Shown piece after piece: positions 1 to 8,193 of a stretch of DNA of 64,000 nucleotides. Below the pieces are notes generated by a model, which worked only from the letters and a program-made list of their open reading frames with translations, was not told the origin of the DNA and ran no database searches. The translations under genes were made by a program, and so were the position numbers. The DNA lies in NCBI GenBank assembly GCA_021773275.1, contig JAJFKJ010000028.1:46531-110530 (forward strand), in the 5' to 3' direction. Every line of letters starts with the position of its first letter. The stretch's first letter is position 1. The DNA comes from Gammaproteobacteria bacterium (GTDB lineage: Bacteria; Pseudomonadota; Gammaproteobacteria; JABCZS01).

Positions 1-642
1 CACGTTCAATACTTTTTTGCTGCCTTCACGCATCGATGTATATATTTTGCCGGATAAAATTCGTGCAAAATAATTTGAAAGCGCCCCGACGTTTTCAGAA
101 ATCGACATGTCATTATCGTTGAGTACCACTAGCATATCAGCATCGACAGCACCCGCGTGGTTCAGTGCTTCAAAGGCCATGCCGGCTGTCATCGCACCAT
201 CGCCAATAACGGCCACAGTTTTATAATCATCTTGTGGATTTTTAGCGAGCGCCATCCCCAGCGCCGCACTGATCGAAGTGCTCGAGTGGCCTACGCCAAA
301 CGTATCGAAAGGGCTTTCGCCGCGTTTTGGAAAAGGCGACAAACCACCGTGTTTGCGAATACTATGCATCTGTTCGCGGCGGCCAGTCAAAATTTTATGA
401 AAGTGTGCCTGATGGCCAACATCCCAGACTAAGCGATCATAGGGGGTGTTGAAAATATAATGCAGCGCAACGGTGAGTTCGACAGTACCCAGGCTAGCAC
501 CAAAATGCCCGCCAATTTGGTTCATCAGCTGAAAATAGTATTGGCGAAGCTCATCCGCCAGGCGCGGCAAATCCGCTGCATCTAGCTTACGCAAATCGGC
601 AGGGGACTCAATAGATTCTAATAGGGGCGGCACCTGTAGCAT
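1..642 (-). CDS. dxs: 1-deoxy-D-xylulose-5-phosphate synthase, N-terminal part (cut by window edge)
   Basis: The reverse strand codes for the first 214 residues of DXS, the thiamin-diphosphate enzyme that joins pyruvate and glyceraldehyde 3-phosphate in the first step of the MEP isoprenoid pathway. Visible signatures are the N-terminal [19 protein letters not shown] block, [16 protein letters not shown], and the ThDP/Mg motif [10 protein letters not shown] followed by LNDNDMSIS. Family members are about 620 residues, so roughly two thirds lie left of position 1. The ATG at 642 is 28 bp after the ispA stop, so dxs is the last gene of a xseB-ispA-dxs unit, a common gammaproteobacterial order. 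No strong ribosome-binding site precedes the start, which may be translationally coupled to ispA. Confidence 0.95.
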   Translation of the reverse strand, partial: MLQVPPLLESIESPADLRKLDAADLPRLADELRQYYFQLMNQIGGHFGASLGTVELTVALHYIFNTPYDRLVWDVGHQAHFHKILTGRREQMHSIRKHGGLSPFPKRGESPFDTFGVGHSSTSISAALGMALAKNPQDDYKTVAVIGDGAMTAGMAFEALNHAGAVDADMLVVLNDNDMSISENVGALSNYFARILSGKIYTSMREGSKKVLNV

Positions 643-670
643 GGGGGTATCATACCATAGGTGCGCTGTT

Positions 671-1519
671 TTACTGCTCTCTCACCACAATAAAATCAGC
701 AATGTGCTTGAGGTACTCAGTGTCGCCATCGATGTGGGCCAGGATGCCCAGAGCCTCTTGATGTAGCTGCATCAGCCATTGTTTGGCCTCGGCCAGCCCC
801 AAGATAGCGGGGTAGGAAGCCTTGTTCGCTTCTCGGTCGCCTTCAACATCTAAGATGTCATCGCGGATTTGGAAGGCTAAACCCAAAGACTCAGAGAACA
901 TGGTCAGCTGATTAAAAGTATCTTGTGTGATGGGTTCAACCATCGCTGCCATTTGGATGCTAGCGCGAATTAAGGCACCCGTTTTGCAGCGATGCATATG
1001 CGCAAGCTGATCGGCATCAAAATCTTTTAATTGCGCGGCCATATCGATCGCTTGGCCTCCGACCATGCCGAAAGAACCTGCAGCTTTCGCAAGGCAAGCT
1101 ATCATTTGAATACGCTGGGCATCATCAATGTTTTTAGCATTGCTGAGTACTTCAAACGCCAGGGTTTGCAGACCATCGCCAGCTAAAATGGCTGTTGCTT
1201 CATCAAAAGCAATATGGCAAGTGGGTTCACCGCGGCGCGTGTGATCATCATCCATAGCGGGCAGATCATCATGCGCTAAAGAGTAAGCATGAATTAACTC
1301 AACAGCTGCCGCTGCTGGGTCAAGCTTTTCAATTGCAACATTAAGTGCATGTCCAGTGGCATAAACAAGTAATGGGCGAACACGTTTACCACCCGTTAAG
1401 CAGGCATAACGCATAGCAGTGTGTAGTGATTCAGGTGCTTGTGTGTTGGCAGGTAAGTAATAGTCTAGCTGTGCGTTTATGCGAGATAAACGCTCAGTAA
1501 TATAAGCTTGTACTTGCAT
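671..1519 (-). CDS. ispA: Farnesyl diphosphate synthase (polyprenyl synthetase)
   Basis: Short-chain trans-prenyltransferase of 282 residues that condenses isopentenyl diphosphate with dimethylallyl and geranyl diphosphate to give farnesyl diphosphate. The first aspartate-rich motif is DDLPAMDDD (about residues 84-92) and the second is [11 protein letters not shown] (about 219-229). GGKRVRPLL near residue 45 is the conserved diphosphate-binding segment. The length matches gammaproteobacterial IspA (about 299). It starts 4 bp after xseB stops and precedes dxs, so first- and third-stage isoprenoid enzymes are co-expressed. Nothing unusual is seen. Confidence 0.95.
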   Translation of the reverse strand: MQVQAYITERLSRINAQLDYYLPANTQAPESLHTAMRYACLTGGKRVRPLLVYATGHALNVAIEKLDPAAAAVELIHAYSLAHDDLPAMDDDHTRRGEPTCHIAFDEATAILAGDGLQTLAFEVLSNAKNIDDAQRIQMIACLAKAAGSFGMVGGQAIDMAAQLKDFDADQLAHMHRCKTGALIRASIQMAAMVEPITQDTFNQLTMFSESLGLAFQIRDDILDVEGDREANKASYPAILGLAEAKQWLMQLHQEALGILAHIDGDTEYLKHIADFIVVREQ

Positions 1520-1523
1520 GGTA

Positions 1524-1757
1524 TCAATCTTCCGTAAAAGGTGTTGTTTTTAATTCGCCGTCGGTCTTTTCTATTAGTTTTTCTACTTTTAGTTTAGCTG
1601 TTTGTAAGGCTTTTTGACAATCAGTTGATAGGGCTATGCCACGTTCGAAGTGTTGTAATGATTCTTCGAGGCTAAGTTCACCATCCTCCAGCTTGCCTAC
1701 CAAAGTTTCTAGTTCTGTTAAAGCATTTTCAAAATCAAAAGTTTTTTTGCTTGGCAT
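1524..1757 (-). CDS. xseB: Exodeoxyribonuclease VII small subunit
   Basis: Small acidic helical protein of 77 residues with the XseB core FENALTELETLVGKLEDGELSLEESLQHFERG and a second helix LQTAKLKVEKL. It joins XseA to form exonuclease VII, which degrades single-stranded DNA to oligonucleotides. The size matches the family (about 80). AAGGAAAG sits 5-6 bp before the ATG. As in many gammaproteobacteria it heads the operon with ispA and dxs; xseA is not in the window. The 160 bp upstream separate it from a divergent transporter gene and probably hold both promoters. Confidence 0.93.
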   Translation of the reverse strand: MPSKKTFDFENALTELETLVGKLEDGELSLEESLQHFERGIALSTDCQKALQTAKLKVEKLIEKTDGELKTTPFTED

Positions 1758-1917
1758 AATCTTTCCTTAGGTTGAAACATGCATAGTTTAATCGTTTAAA
1801 TTGACCAAGTCAATGGTAGTCGTATAGCTTAATTGCTCGGAATGATTTGAATGACTTATTAAAAGGGCTTATTATAGTCTATCGGCAAAAATCTTAGCAA
1901 AGGCATAAAGGCAACAA

Positions 1918-3372
1918 ATGATAGGAAATATAGACCCCGGTTGGATGACATTACTTCCAGCTGCAGTAACGATATTCCTCGCTTTTTTAACAAGGCAGGT
2001 TTTGCTTGCGTTGTTTATGGGTATCGTAACAGGTGGCGTTGTTTTTTATTTACAAACAGGCCAGCTTAGCGATTTAAATATTATTAAGCAGTTTTTTCTG
2101 CCTGCAATAGGCAGTGAAACATACGCATACATTTTACTTATTTATTTGTGGTCTTTGGGTGGCTTAATAGGGCTCTGGCATAAAACAGGCGCCGCGAAAC
2201 ATTTTGCCTTAACTGTAGGTAAAAAAATTGCTAGAGGCCCACGTACTGCAAAACTATGCACATGGATTTTAGGTATCATCTTTCATCAAGGCGGAACCAT
2301 CAGTACGGTACTAGCAGGTACTACGGCTAGACCCATTAACGACATGCATAATGTCAGCCATGAAGAATTTGCTTATGTGGTTGATTCAACTGCATCCCCA
2401 GTAGCAACAATGGTGCCTTTCAATGCATGGCCAATTTACGTTGCGGGTTTGATTGTTGGCACGATACCATTATTGGCCAATGAGTTTGCTGCTTTTGATA
2501 TGTACATTAAGGCATTGGCATTTAATTTTTACGCGATTTTTGCATTATTGTTCACATTTCTATTTTCAATAGAATTACTTCCTTGGTATGGAAAACGTTT
2601 AAAAGAAGCACGCATAAGAGCGCGTACCACGGGTAAACTTGATGCCGACGATGCTGAACCGCTTATGAAGGTCGAGGAACTCGATGATGGCCAAAGTTAC
2701 TACACACCCAGTATTATCGACTTTCTTTTGCCATTAGGCACGCTGCTTTCAATGGCGATCATTCCTTATGTATTAGGCCAGTTTGAGATAATTCCTAAAA
2801 CCAAATCGAATTGGATCGGCGAAGCATTCATGACCGCACTACTTGTTGGTATGGTTACTGCTAAAATACGCGGCATGACGCTAAAAGATGTATTGGACGG
2901 TTTTGTTGAAGGTTGCCAAGGTGTGACTATTGGCGCTATTGTTTTAGGAATGGCCGTAACCTTAGGCTATGTCACCCAAAAAATTCAATTGGCTGAGTTT
3001 TTAATTAATCATGTTGATGGTTTGTTCCCACTTTTACTTTTACCCGGTACGCTTACACTACTTTGCTTGATTGTCGCTTTTGCAACAGGCTCATCGTGGG
3101 GGACTTTTGCAGTAGTATTACCCGTGGCGATGCCTTTAGCTTATAGTTTTAACCCAGACCCAATGTTCTTGCACATTTGCCTTGGTGCTGTTCTTGGGGG
3201 TGCTGTTGCAGGTGACCAATGTTCACCTATTTCTGACACTACTGTACTGACCAGTATGACAACAGGTTGCGACCTTATACATCATGTTAAAACACAGCTA
3301 CCATTGGCTATGACAACAGTAGTCTTAGCAATTGCTGCTACTACAGCGGTTACCTATTCCTTCTTCGGCTAA
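1918..3372 (+). CDS. NhaC-family Na+/H+ antiporter-like carrier, possibly a methionine transporter (MetT type)
   Basis: Polytopic inner-membrane protein of 484 residues with about eleven hydrophobic segments and family features such as FHQGGTISTVLAGTTARP, ATGSSWGTFAVVLPVA and GAVAGDQCSPISDTTVLTSM near the C-terminus. The superfamily (NhaC) includes Na+/H+ antiporters but also a branch assigned by comparative genomics to methionine uptake (MetT). Here the gene ends 7 bp before metN, in an apparent nhaC-metN-metI-metQ operon. That context favours an amino-acid role; this is inference. AAAGG lies about 6 bp before the ATG. No SAM riboswitch or MetJ box was seen upstream. Confidence 0.85.
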   Translation: MIGNIDPGWMTLLPAAVTIFLAFLTRQVLLALFMGIVTGGVVFYLQTGQLSDLNIIKQFFLPAIGSETYAYILLIYLWSLGGLIGLWHKTGAAKHFALTVGKKIARGPRTAKLCTWILGIIFHQGGTISTVLAGTTARPINDMHNVSHEEFAYVVDSTASPVATMVPFNAWPIYVAGLIVGTIPLLANEFAAFDMYIKALAFNFYAIFALLFTFLFSIELLPWYGKRLKEARIRARTTGKLDADDAEPLMKVEELDDGQSYYTPSIIDFLLPLGTLLSMAIIPYVLGQFEIIPKTKSNWIGEAFMTALLVGMVTAKIRGMTLKDVLDGFVEGCQGVTIGAIVLGMAVTLGYVTQKIQLAEFLINHVDGLFPLLLLPGTLTLLCLIVAFATGSSWGTFAVVLPVAMPLAYSFNPDPMFLHICLGAVLGGAVAGDQCSPISDTTVLTSMTTGCDLIHHVKTQLPLAMTTVVLAIAATTAVTYSFFG

Positions 3373-3379
3373 TTGCATA

Positions 3380-4420
3380 ATGATAAAACTACAAAATATT
3401 AATAAAAATTATGCTCAAAAGGGTCGGAAAATTACTGCGCTTCAAGACATCAACTTGTACGTTAATAGCGGCGAAATATTTGGCATTATTGGTGGCAGTG
3501 GCGCCGGGAAAAGCACATTGTTACGATGCGTTAATCTTCTAGAAGAACCAGACAGTGGTGAAGTGATAGTCGACGGGAAAAGCTTGCTAGATCTATCTAC
3601 GGTGTCATTACGAGATGCACGCAGGAAAATGGGAATGATTTTCCAACATTTTAATTTGATCGCAACCAAAAATGTTTTTCATAATATTGCCCTGCCGCTC
3701 AAGCTTACAAAACTATCTAGCAAAGATATACAAGAGCGCGTGCAGGAGCTACTAGAGCTTACAGGTTTGCAAGGCTATGCAAAAGCTTATCCGCATGAGC
3801 TGAGTGGGGGGCAAAAGCAACGTGTTGCAATAGCTCGCGCTTTAGCACATGAACCTAAAGTGCTGTTATCAGATGAGGCAAGTTCTGCCTTAGACCCGCA
3901 AACAACACGTGCGATTTTATCATTGTTGCAAGACATCAACCAACAACTTGGGGTAACAATTTTATTGATCACCCATGAGATGGATGTAATAAAACAAATA
4001 TGTCAGCGTGTTGCGATACTTGATCAAGGTCAGATCATTGAGCAAGGTGAGGTGCTGGATATTTTCACACAACCTAAACACGCGGTTACTAAATCTTTTG
4101 TTGCAACCTGCATGAAAGAAAGCCTGCCCAGTGATATTTTAGACAAACTGCATACTACACAACAAAATAGCAACGATCACCCGCTTTTGCATTTGGCATT
4201 TCGTGGCAACAGCGCAGTTGAGCCCGTAATTTCAGGTTTGGTAAAGCATTGCGATGTCATGGTGAATATCTTGCAAGCACACCTTGAAACAATTCATGGT
4301 GAAAGTTGTGGTGCAATGACTTTAAGCTTGGAGAATGCAGATAAATGTGATGCAGCAGTGGATTATTTGCGTAAAAACGGATTACAAGTAGAGGTGCTAG
4401 GCTATGTCGCCCTTGGTTAA
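3380..4420 (+). CDS. metN: Methionine ABC transporter ATP-binding protein
   Basis: ATPase of 346 residues driving D/L-methionine import. Walker A is GGSGAGKST, the signature is LSGGQKQRVAIARAL, and Walker B is VLLSDEASSALD, followed by LLITHEMDVI. The C-terminal 100 residues form the NIL/ACT-like regulatory domain (AFRGNSAVEPVISGLV), where methionine binds in E. coli MetN. The start is taken at the ATG at 3380 (MIKLQNINKNY), where homology begins. Upstream in-frame codons to 3332 overlap the preceding carrier gene and look non-coding. The 3' end overlaps metI by 17 bp, implying coupled translation. Confidence 0.93.
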   Translation: MIKLQNINKNYAQKGRKITALQDINLYVNSGEIFGIIGGSGAGKSTLLRCVNLLEEPDSGEVIVDGKSLLDLSTVSLRDARRKMGMIFQHFNLIATKNVFHNIALPLKLTKLSSKDIQERVQELLELTGLQGYAKAYPHELSGGQKQRVAIARALAHEPKVLLSDEASSALDPQTTRAILSLLQDINQQLGVTILLITHEMDVIKQICQRVAILDQGQIIEQGEVLDIFTQPKHAVTKSFVATCMKESLPSDILDKLHTTQQNSNDHPLLHLAFRGNSAVEPVISGLVKHCDVMVNILQAHLETIHGESCGAMTLSLENADKCDAAVDYLRKNGLQVEVLGYVALG

Positions 4421-5045
4421 TGCTACATGGGAAACCATTTACATGGTGGCCATTTCAGGTTTTGTTGCAGCACTTCTTGGTGGTGCGCTAGGCATTATTT
4501 TATTTCTAACTGCACCTAAAAGAGCATTATCTAATGCCGCAATACATCAATCTTTGGGCTTGATTGTTAATATAGCGCGCTCAATTCCGTACATCATTTT
4601 TATGATCGCGCTTATTCCTATAACACGCTTGATAGTGGGCACGTCGATCGGCACACTGGCTGCGATGGTACCTTTAACGTTAGCAGCCGCACCATTTTAT
4701 GCGCGTATCGCTGAAAGTGCATTTAACGAAGTTTCACCTGGCCTGATTGAAGCAGTCACAGCCATGGGTGCTAAAGCATCGCAATTGATTTGGTATGTAT
4801 TATTGCCAGAAGCAATGCCGAGTTTAATTCGGGGCCTTACCATCACTTTGATTGCACTCGTGGGTTATTCCGCCATGGCGGGTATTGTGGGCGGCGGTGG
4901 CCTGGGTGCGCTTGCCTATCATTACGGTTATCAGCGTTTTGATGCCCAAATTATGCTTTCGACAACAGCAATATTGGTTGTTATGGTGCAAGTTCTACAA
5001 TGGGTAGGCGACTACTTAGCCAAAAAATTATCAAGGCGGAGTTAA
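4404..5045 (+). CDS. metI: Methionine ABC transporter permease
   Basis: Inner-membrane permease of 213 residues with five or so hydrophobic helices. The EAA loop coupling to MetN is visible as EAVTAMGAKASQLIWYVLLPEAMPSL (about residues 113-138). NIARSIPYIIFMIALIPITRLIVGTSIG and GYSAMAGIVGGGGLGALAYHYGYQRF are typical of the MetI family, and the length matches (about 217). It overlaps metN by 17 bp and is followed after 1 bp by metQ, so the three importer parts are made together. Confidence 0.94.
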   Translation: MSPLVNATWETIYMVAISGFVAALLGGALGIILFLTAPKRALSNAAIHQSLGLIVNIARSIPYIIFMIALIPITRLIVGTSIGTLAAMVPLTLAAAPFYARIAESAFNEVSPGLIEAVTAMGAKASQLIWYVLLPEAMPSLIRGLTITLIALVGYSAMAGIVGGGGLGALAYHYGYQRFDAQIMLSTTAILVVMVQVLQWVGDYLAKKLSRRS

Positions 5046-5046
5046 C

Positions 5047-5838
5047 ATGTTTAAAAAATTATTAATGGTATTCTGTGTTTCTTTGGGTTTGGCCGCATGT
5101 TCCCCGCAAGCAGACCCAAACACTTTGCGAGTGGGTGTGATTGCGGGCCCTGAAGCAGAGATAATGGAAGCTGCGCAAAAGGTAGCGCTACAGCGTTACG
5201 ATTTAACCATCAAGATTGTTGAGTTCGAAGATTATACTTTACCCAATATTGCGCTTAACGATGGCGCTTTAGATGCCAATCTATTTCAGACACAAGCATA
5301 CCTTGATAACTATGTACAAACCCGTGGGCAAGATCTTGTGGCTGTAGGTAAAGTGTTTATTTACCCTGTGGGTGCATACTCAAACAAGCATAAAACGGTT
5401 GATGCATTGCCTGATAAGGCTAAGATTGCTATACCTAACGATCCTAGCAATGGCGCTAGAGCGCTATTGCTGATGCACAAATCGGGTTTGATCGTGTTAA
5501 AAGACCCTGATGATACATCGGCAACCCGTTACGATATTATCGATAACCCTAAAGAGTTACAGCTCATTGAGTTAGATGCAGCACAACTGCCAAGATCTTT
5601 GCCAGATGTTGATTTGGCGATCATTAATACTAACTACAGTATTTCAGCAGGCTTGTTACCAACGCGAGATGCTTTAGTGATGGAAGACGCAAGTTCTCCC
5701 TATGCCAATATTGTGGTGGTTAGACGAGAAAATATAGGCGACGAACGTGTTGATAAATTGGTGCGCGCTTTGCAATCTGATGTAGTGAAAGAAAAAGCAG
5801 ATGAATTATTTCAGGGCCAGGCAGTACCCGCCTATTAA
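5047..5838 (+). CDS. metQ: Methionine-binding lipoprotein
   Basis: Substrate-binding lipoprotein of 263 residues (NlpA/MetQ family). The signal peptide MFKKLLMVFCVSLGLAAC ends in the lipobox LAAC, with Cys18 as the lipidated residue. The mature part shows LRVGVIAGPEAEIME, EFEDYTLPNIALNDGALDANLFQ, and IPNDPSNGARALLLM, the usual MetQ fingerprints. It presents methionine to MetNI on the periplasmic side of the inner membrane. It is the last gene of the unit and is followed by a strong hairpin at 5844. Confidence 0.94.
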   Translation: MFKKLLMVFCVSLGLAACSPQADPNTLRVGVIAGPEAEIMEAAQKVALQRYDLTIKIVEFEDYTLPNIALNDGALDANLFQTQAYLDNYVQTRGQDLVAVGKVFIYPVGAYSNKHKTVDALPDKAKIAIPNDPSNGARALLLMHKSGLIVLKDPDDTSATRYDIIDNPKELQLIELDAAQLPRSLPDVDLAIINTNYSISAGLLPTRDALVMEDASSPYANIVVVRRENIGDERVDKLVRALQSDVVKEKADELFQGQAVPAY

Positions 5839-5843
5839 TGAGG

Positions 5844-5894
5844 GCCCCCTTTGTAAAGGGGGCAGCTGCAGCTTTGCTGCGGCGGGGGTTTTTC
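5844..5894 (+). terminator. Hairpin pair at the end of metNIQ; copy of a dispersed intergenic repeat
   Basis: GCCCCCTTTGTAAAGGGGGC (5844-5863) is a near-perfect hairpin. It is followed by a second small hairpin GCAGCTTTGCTGC (5868-5880) and GGCGGGGGTTTTT. It lies between convergent genes and probably acts as a bidirectional terminator. The same arrangement recurs at 22500-22547, so it also belongs to a repeated intergenic element. Confidence 0.65.
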
Positions 5895-5915
5895 GCCCAG
5901 CCCATGTTTGGGGTT

Positions 5916-6206
5916 TTAGCAGAAATTTTCAACAAGTTGATTAATCTGACGTTGAGATAATTTTTTCGCATTAAATCCAGCGGAGCCAAGCACAGAGCGT
6001 GCAACGATGCGCCCCATGAAAATGCGAACTTCGCGAGGAAGGCGCTCACCGCGACCGTTACGGTTTTCTTCCCATTCACGTATACGTGAGTGAGTGTAAG
6101 CAGTGCCTAGGTTATCATTTAAGTCTTCCAAAGCTTCTGCTAGAATTTTACCTTTTTCATAAAGCTCGACTTCGAGCCAAGATTGGACGATATTATTTGC
6201 TTTCAT
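5916..6206 (-). CDS. Small protein of unknown function, possible helix-turn-helix DNA-binding protein
   Basis: Ninety-six residues, mostly helical and charged. The segment TAYTHSRIREWEENRNGRGERLP resembles the recognition region of small phage-type helix-turn-helix regulators, with REW followed by a basic stretch, then REVRIFMGRIV as a further helix. I cannot place it in a family, so the regulator reading is a guess. It stands alone between the convergent metQ gene and a divergent phosphotransferase gene. Upstream of the ATG the DNA reads GTAAAGGTAGTACTG, giving a modest AAGG ribosome-binding site. Confidence 0.6.
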   Translation of the reverse strand: MKANNIVQSWLEVELYEKGKILAEALEDLNDNLGTAYTHSRIREWEENRNGRGERLPREVRIFMGRIVARSVLGSAGFNAKKLSQRQINQLVENFC

Positions 6207-6317
6207 CAGTACTACCTTTACAGTTGGACAATATTTATACAGATACGCAGTATATCGGCTGACATGTGTTAGGTCAAGGGCTGCGGCAGACTTTAGAATA
6301 AGCGAAGGGGAATCAAT

Positions 6318-6902
6318 ATGTTAGAACCATTATGCCGGCCGGCTTTTCATAGAGTGCTTGTAGCACCCCTATTATGCCTTCCCGGTATTGACCGTGTTTC
6401 ACCCAATTGGGTAACCGCTTTGGCACTCATCACGGGTTTTGCTGCCTTGCCATTGTTGGCCTTCAATTTGCCCTATTGGGCCTTAGGTTTGCTGTTGCTA
6501 TCGGGCTACTGCGATATTCTTGATGGCTCATTAGCGCGTCAACAGGGCACTGATAGCCCATTAGGTACGGTTTTAGATATCCTTAGTGATCGTATCGTAG
6601 AATCAGCAATTTTATTAGGCCTGCTGTTTCAGGAGCTTGCCCGTGGACCCTGGGTGGCGGGCATGTTCGCAGCAACATTAGTCTGCGTCACATCGTTTTT
6701 GGTAGTGGGGATTTTTGTGCAAAACAATACCCAGAAAGGATTTTATTACAGCCCAGGCTTGATCGAGCGCTTGGAAGCCTTTGTGATTTTTGCATTGATG
6801 ATACTGCTGCCACAATATTTTACTATACTTGCATTTATTTATATCGTTTTAGTGCTGTTAACCAGTGTGATCAGAGTAATAGAATTTTGCCGACAATTGT
6901 AG
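6318..6902 (+). CDS. CDP-alcohol phosphatidyltransferase family membrane enzyme
   Basis: Integral membrane enzyme of 194 residues that transfers a phosphatidyl group from a CDP-lipid to an alcohol. The full catalytic signature D-x2-DG-x2-AR-x8-G-x3-D-x3-D is present, running from CDILDGSLAR to DILSDR (about residues 71-96). Five to six hydrophobic helices follow the usual fold. The alcohol substrate (glycerol phosphate, serine, inositol-like or other) cannot be read from sequence. AAGGGGAATCA precedes the ATG. It is followed after 7 bp by a GGDEF/EAL gene and may share its transcript. Confidence 0.88.
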   Translation: MLEPLCRPAFHRVLVAPLLCLPGIDRVSPNWVTALALITGFAALPLLAFNLPYWALGLLLLSGYCDILDGSLARQQGTDSPLGTVLDILSDRIVESAILLGLLFQELARGPWVAGMFAATLVCVTSFLVVGIFVQNNTQKGFYYSPGLIERLEAFVIFALMILLPQYFTILAFIYIVLVLLTSVIRVIEFCRQL

Positions 6903-6909
6903 GGAACCT

Positions 6910-8193
6910 ATGCAAGATACAGAATATGATGAACTGACAGGCCTGCCAAACAGAAAGCAGCTTGATAAGATGTTGGACAGAGCAGTAAGCCGTGCCAGCC
7001 GTCAACATAACATGTTAGCGGTGATGTGCCTGGACTTAGATGATTTTAAGTCTATCAATAAAACATTCGGTGAAGCTGCGGGCGATGCAGTGCTAAAAAG
7101 CATAGCAAAAATTTTGCAAGACAATGTACGCAAAGAAGAGTGTGTAGCCCGGGTAGCTGGTGATGAATTTGTTCTCCTGATTGAGGATGTAAAAGACATC
7201 GCGCATGTTGATACGATTGCTCAGAAAATACAAAATCTATTTTGCGACCCTATCATAGTAGACGGAGAGAAATTACTGATAAATTTATGTATGGGTATCG
7301 CGCTATTTCCGGTGGCTGGCGATACCCCAGAGGTTTTATTAAAGCATGCAGACATGGCTTTATACGCGGCGAAAGCTAGCGGCAAAGATCGTTTTCGTTA
7401 CTTCACCCCTGAGTTCAACGAAAAAAGTGACCGGCATTTGCAAATAGCAGCTTGTTTGCAAACTGCTGTGCGTGATCAAGAGTTTTATTTAAATTACAGC
7501 CCAATATATGATTTGCATAGCAATAAAATAGTCGCTGTTGAAGCGGTTTTAAATTGGTTTTCAGGTGAGTTTGGCCCGGTTCCATTATCGGAGTTCATAC
7601 CCATCGCACATGAGACAGGTATGATGGCGTCAATATCGCTTTGGGAATTAACGACTGCCTGCGAAGCCTTTTCAAGTTGGGATTTGGAAGATTTTCATCT
7701 ATATATCACCGTCACGCAGTCACAGTTTGAGGGTGATGATTTTATTCCAGACCTTGAAAATTTAATTGAGCGTTTAACGTTGAAACCAGAGCTTATCGTT
7801 CTTAAAATATCCGAAAACCTAATTTCAGATTTTAATGAAAACCACCAAGAAAAACTTGAAAAAATTTCTGAACTAGGGTTTTCAATTTCTGTTGATGACT
7901 ATGGTACAGGTGCTTCATCCCTTGCTCAGTTAAAACGCACATGTGTGACTTCTTTGAAAATAGATGACTCATTTACTAAAAACGTAGGTAAAGATAAAGA
8001 AGCTGAAAGTATTATTGAAGCTTCAGTAAAAATGGCGCATTGCTTAGACCTGCTTGCAATTGCTGAGGGTGTCGAAACAGACGCACAGCTGACATTCTTA
8101 AAGGTTCTAGGTTGTGATTTGGCGCAGGGAACTTATTTTACAGATGCATTAGATGCTGATGGTTTTAAGAAGTTAATTCGTCAAGCTTCTTAA
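6910..8193 (+). CDS. GGDEF-EAL protein with degenerate EAL domain
   Basis: A 427-residue cytosolic protein made only of a GGDEF domain (about 1-165) and an EAL domain (about 180-425), with no sensor or membrane part. The diguanylate cyclase site reads AGDEF (83-87), a tolerated variant of GGDEF, after DLDDFKSIN. In the EAL domain the signature EAL is EAV (211-213), and the usual YQP is YSP. The Asn of the VNLS block is Thr (about 268), and the metal-binding Glu of the ELEITE block is Lys (about 299). DDYGTG and AEGVET remain. I infer that the EAL half no longer hydrolyses c-di-GMP and may bind it or regulate the GGDEF half. The last 29 bp overlap the convergent thiDE gene. Confidence 0.9.
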   Translation: MQDTEYDELTGLPNRKQLDKMLDRAVSRASRQHNMLAVMCLDLDDFKSINKTFGEAAGDAVLKSIAKILQDNVRKEECVARVAGDEFVLLIEDVKDIAHVDTIAQKIQNLFCDPIIVDGEKLLINLCMGIALFPVAGDTPEVLLKHADMALYAAKASGKDRFRYFTPEFNEKSDRHLQIAACLQTAVRDQEFYLNYSPIYDLHSNKIVAVEAVLNWFSGEFGPVPLSEFIPIAHETGMMASISLWELTTACEAFSSWDLEDFHLYITVTQSQFEGDDFIPDLENLIERLTLKPELIVLKISENLISDFNENHQEKLEKISELGFSISVDDYGTGASSLAQLKRTCVTSLKIDDSFTKNVGKDKEAESIIEASVKMAHCLDLLAIAEGVETDAQLTFLKVLGCDLAQGTYFTDALDADGFKKLIRQAS

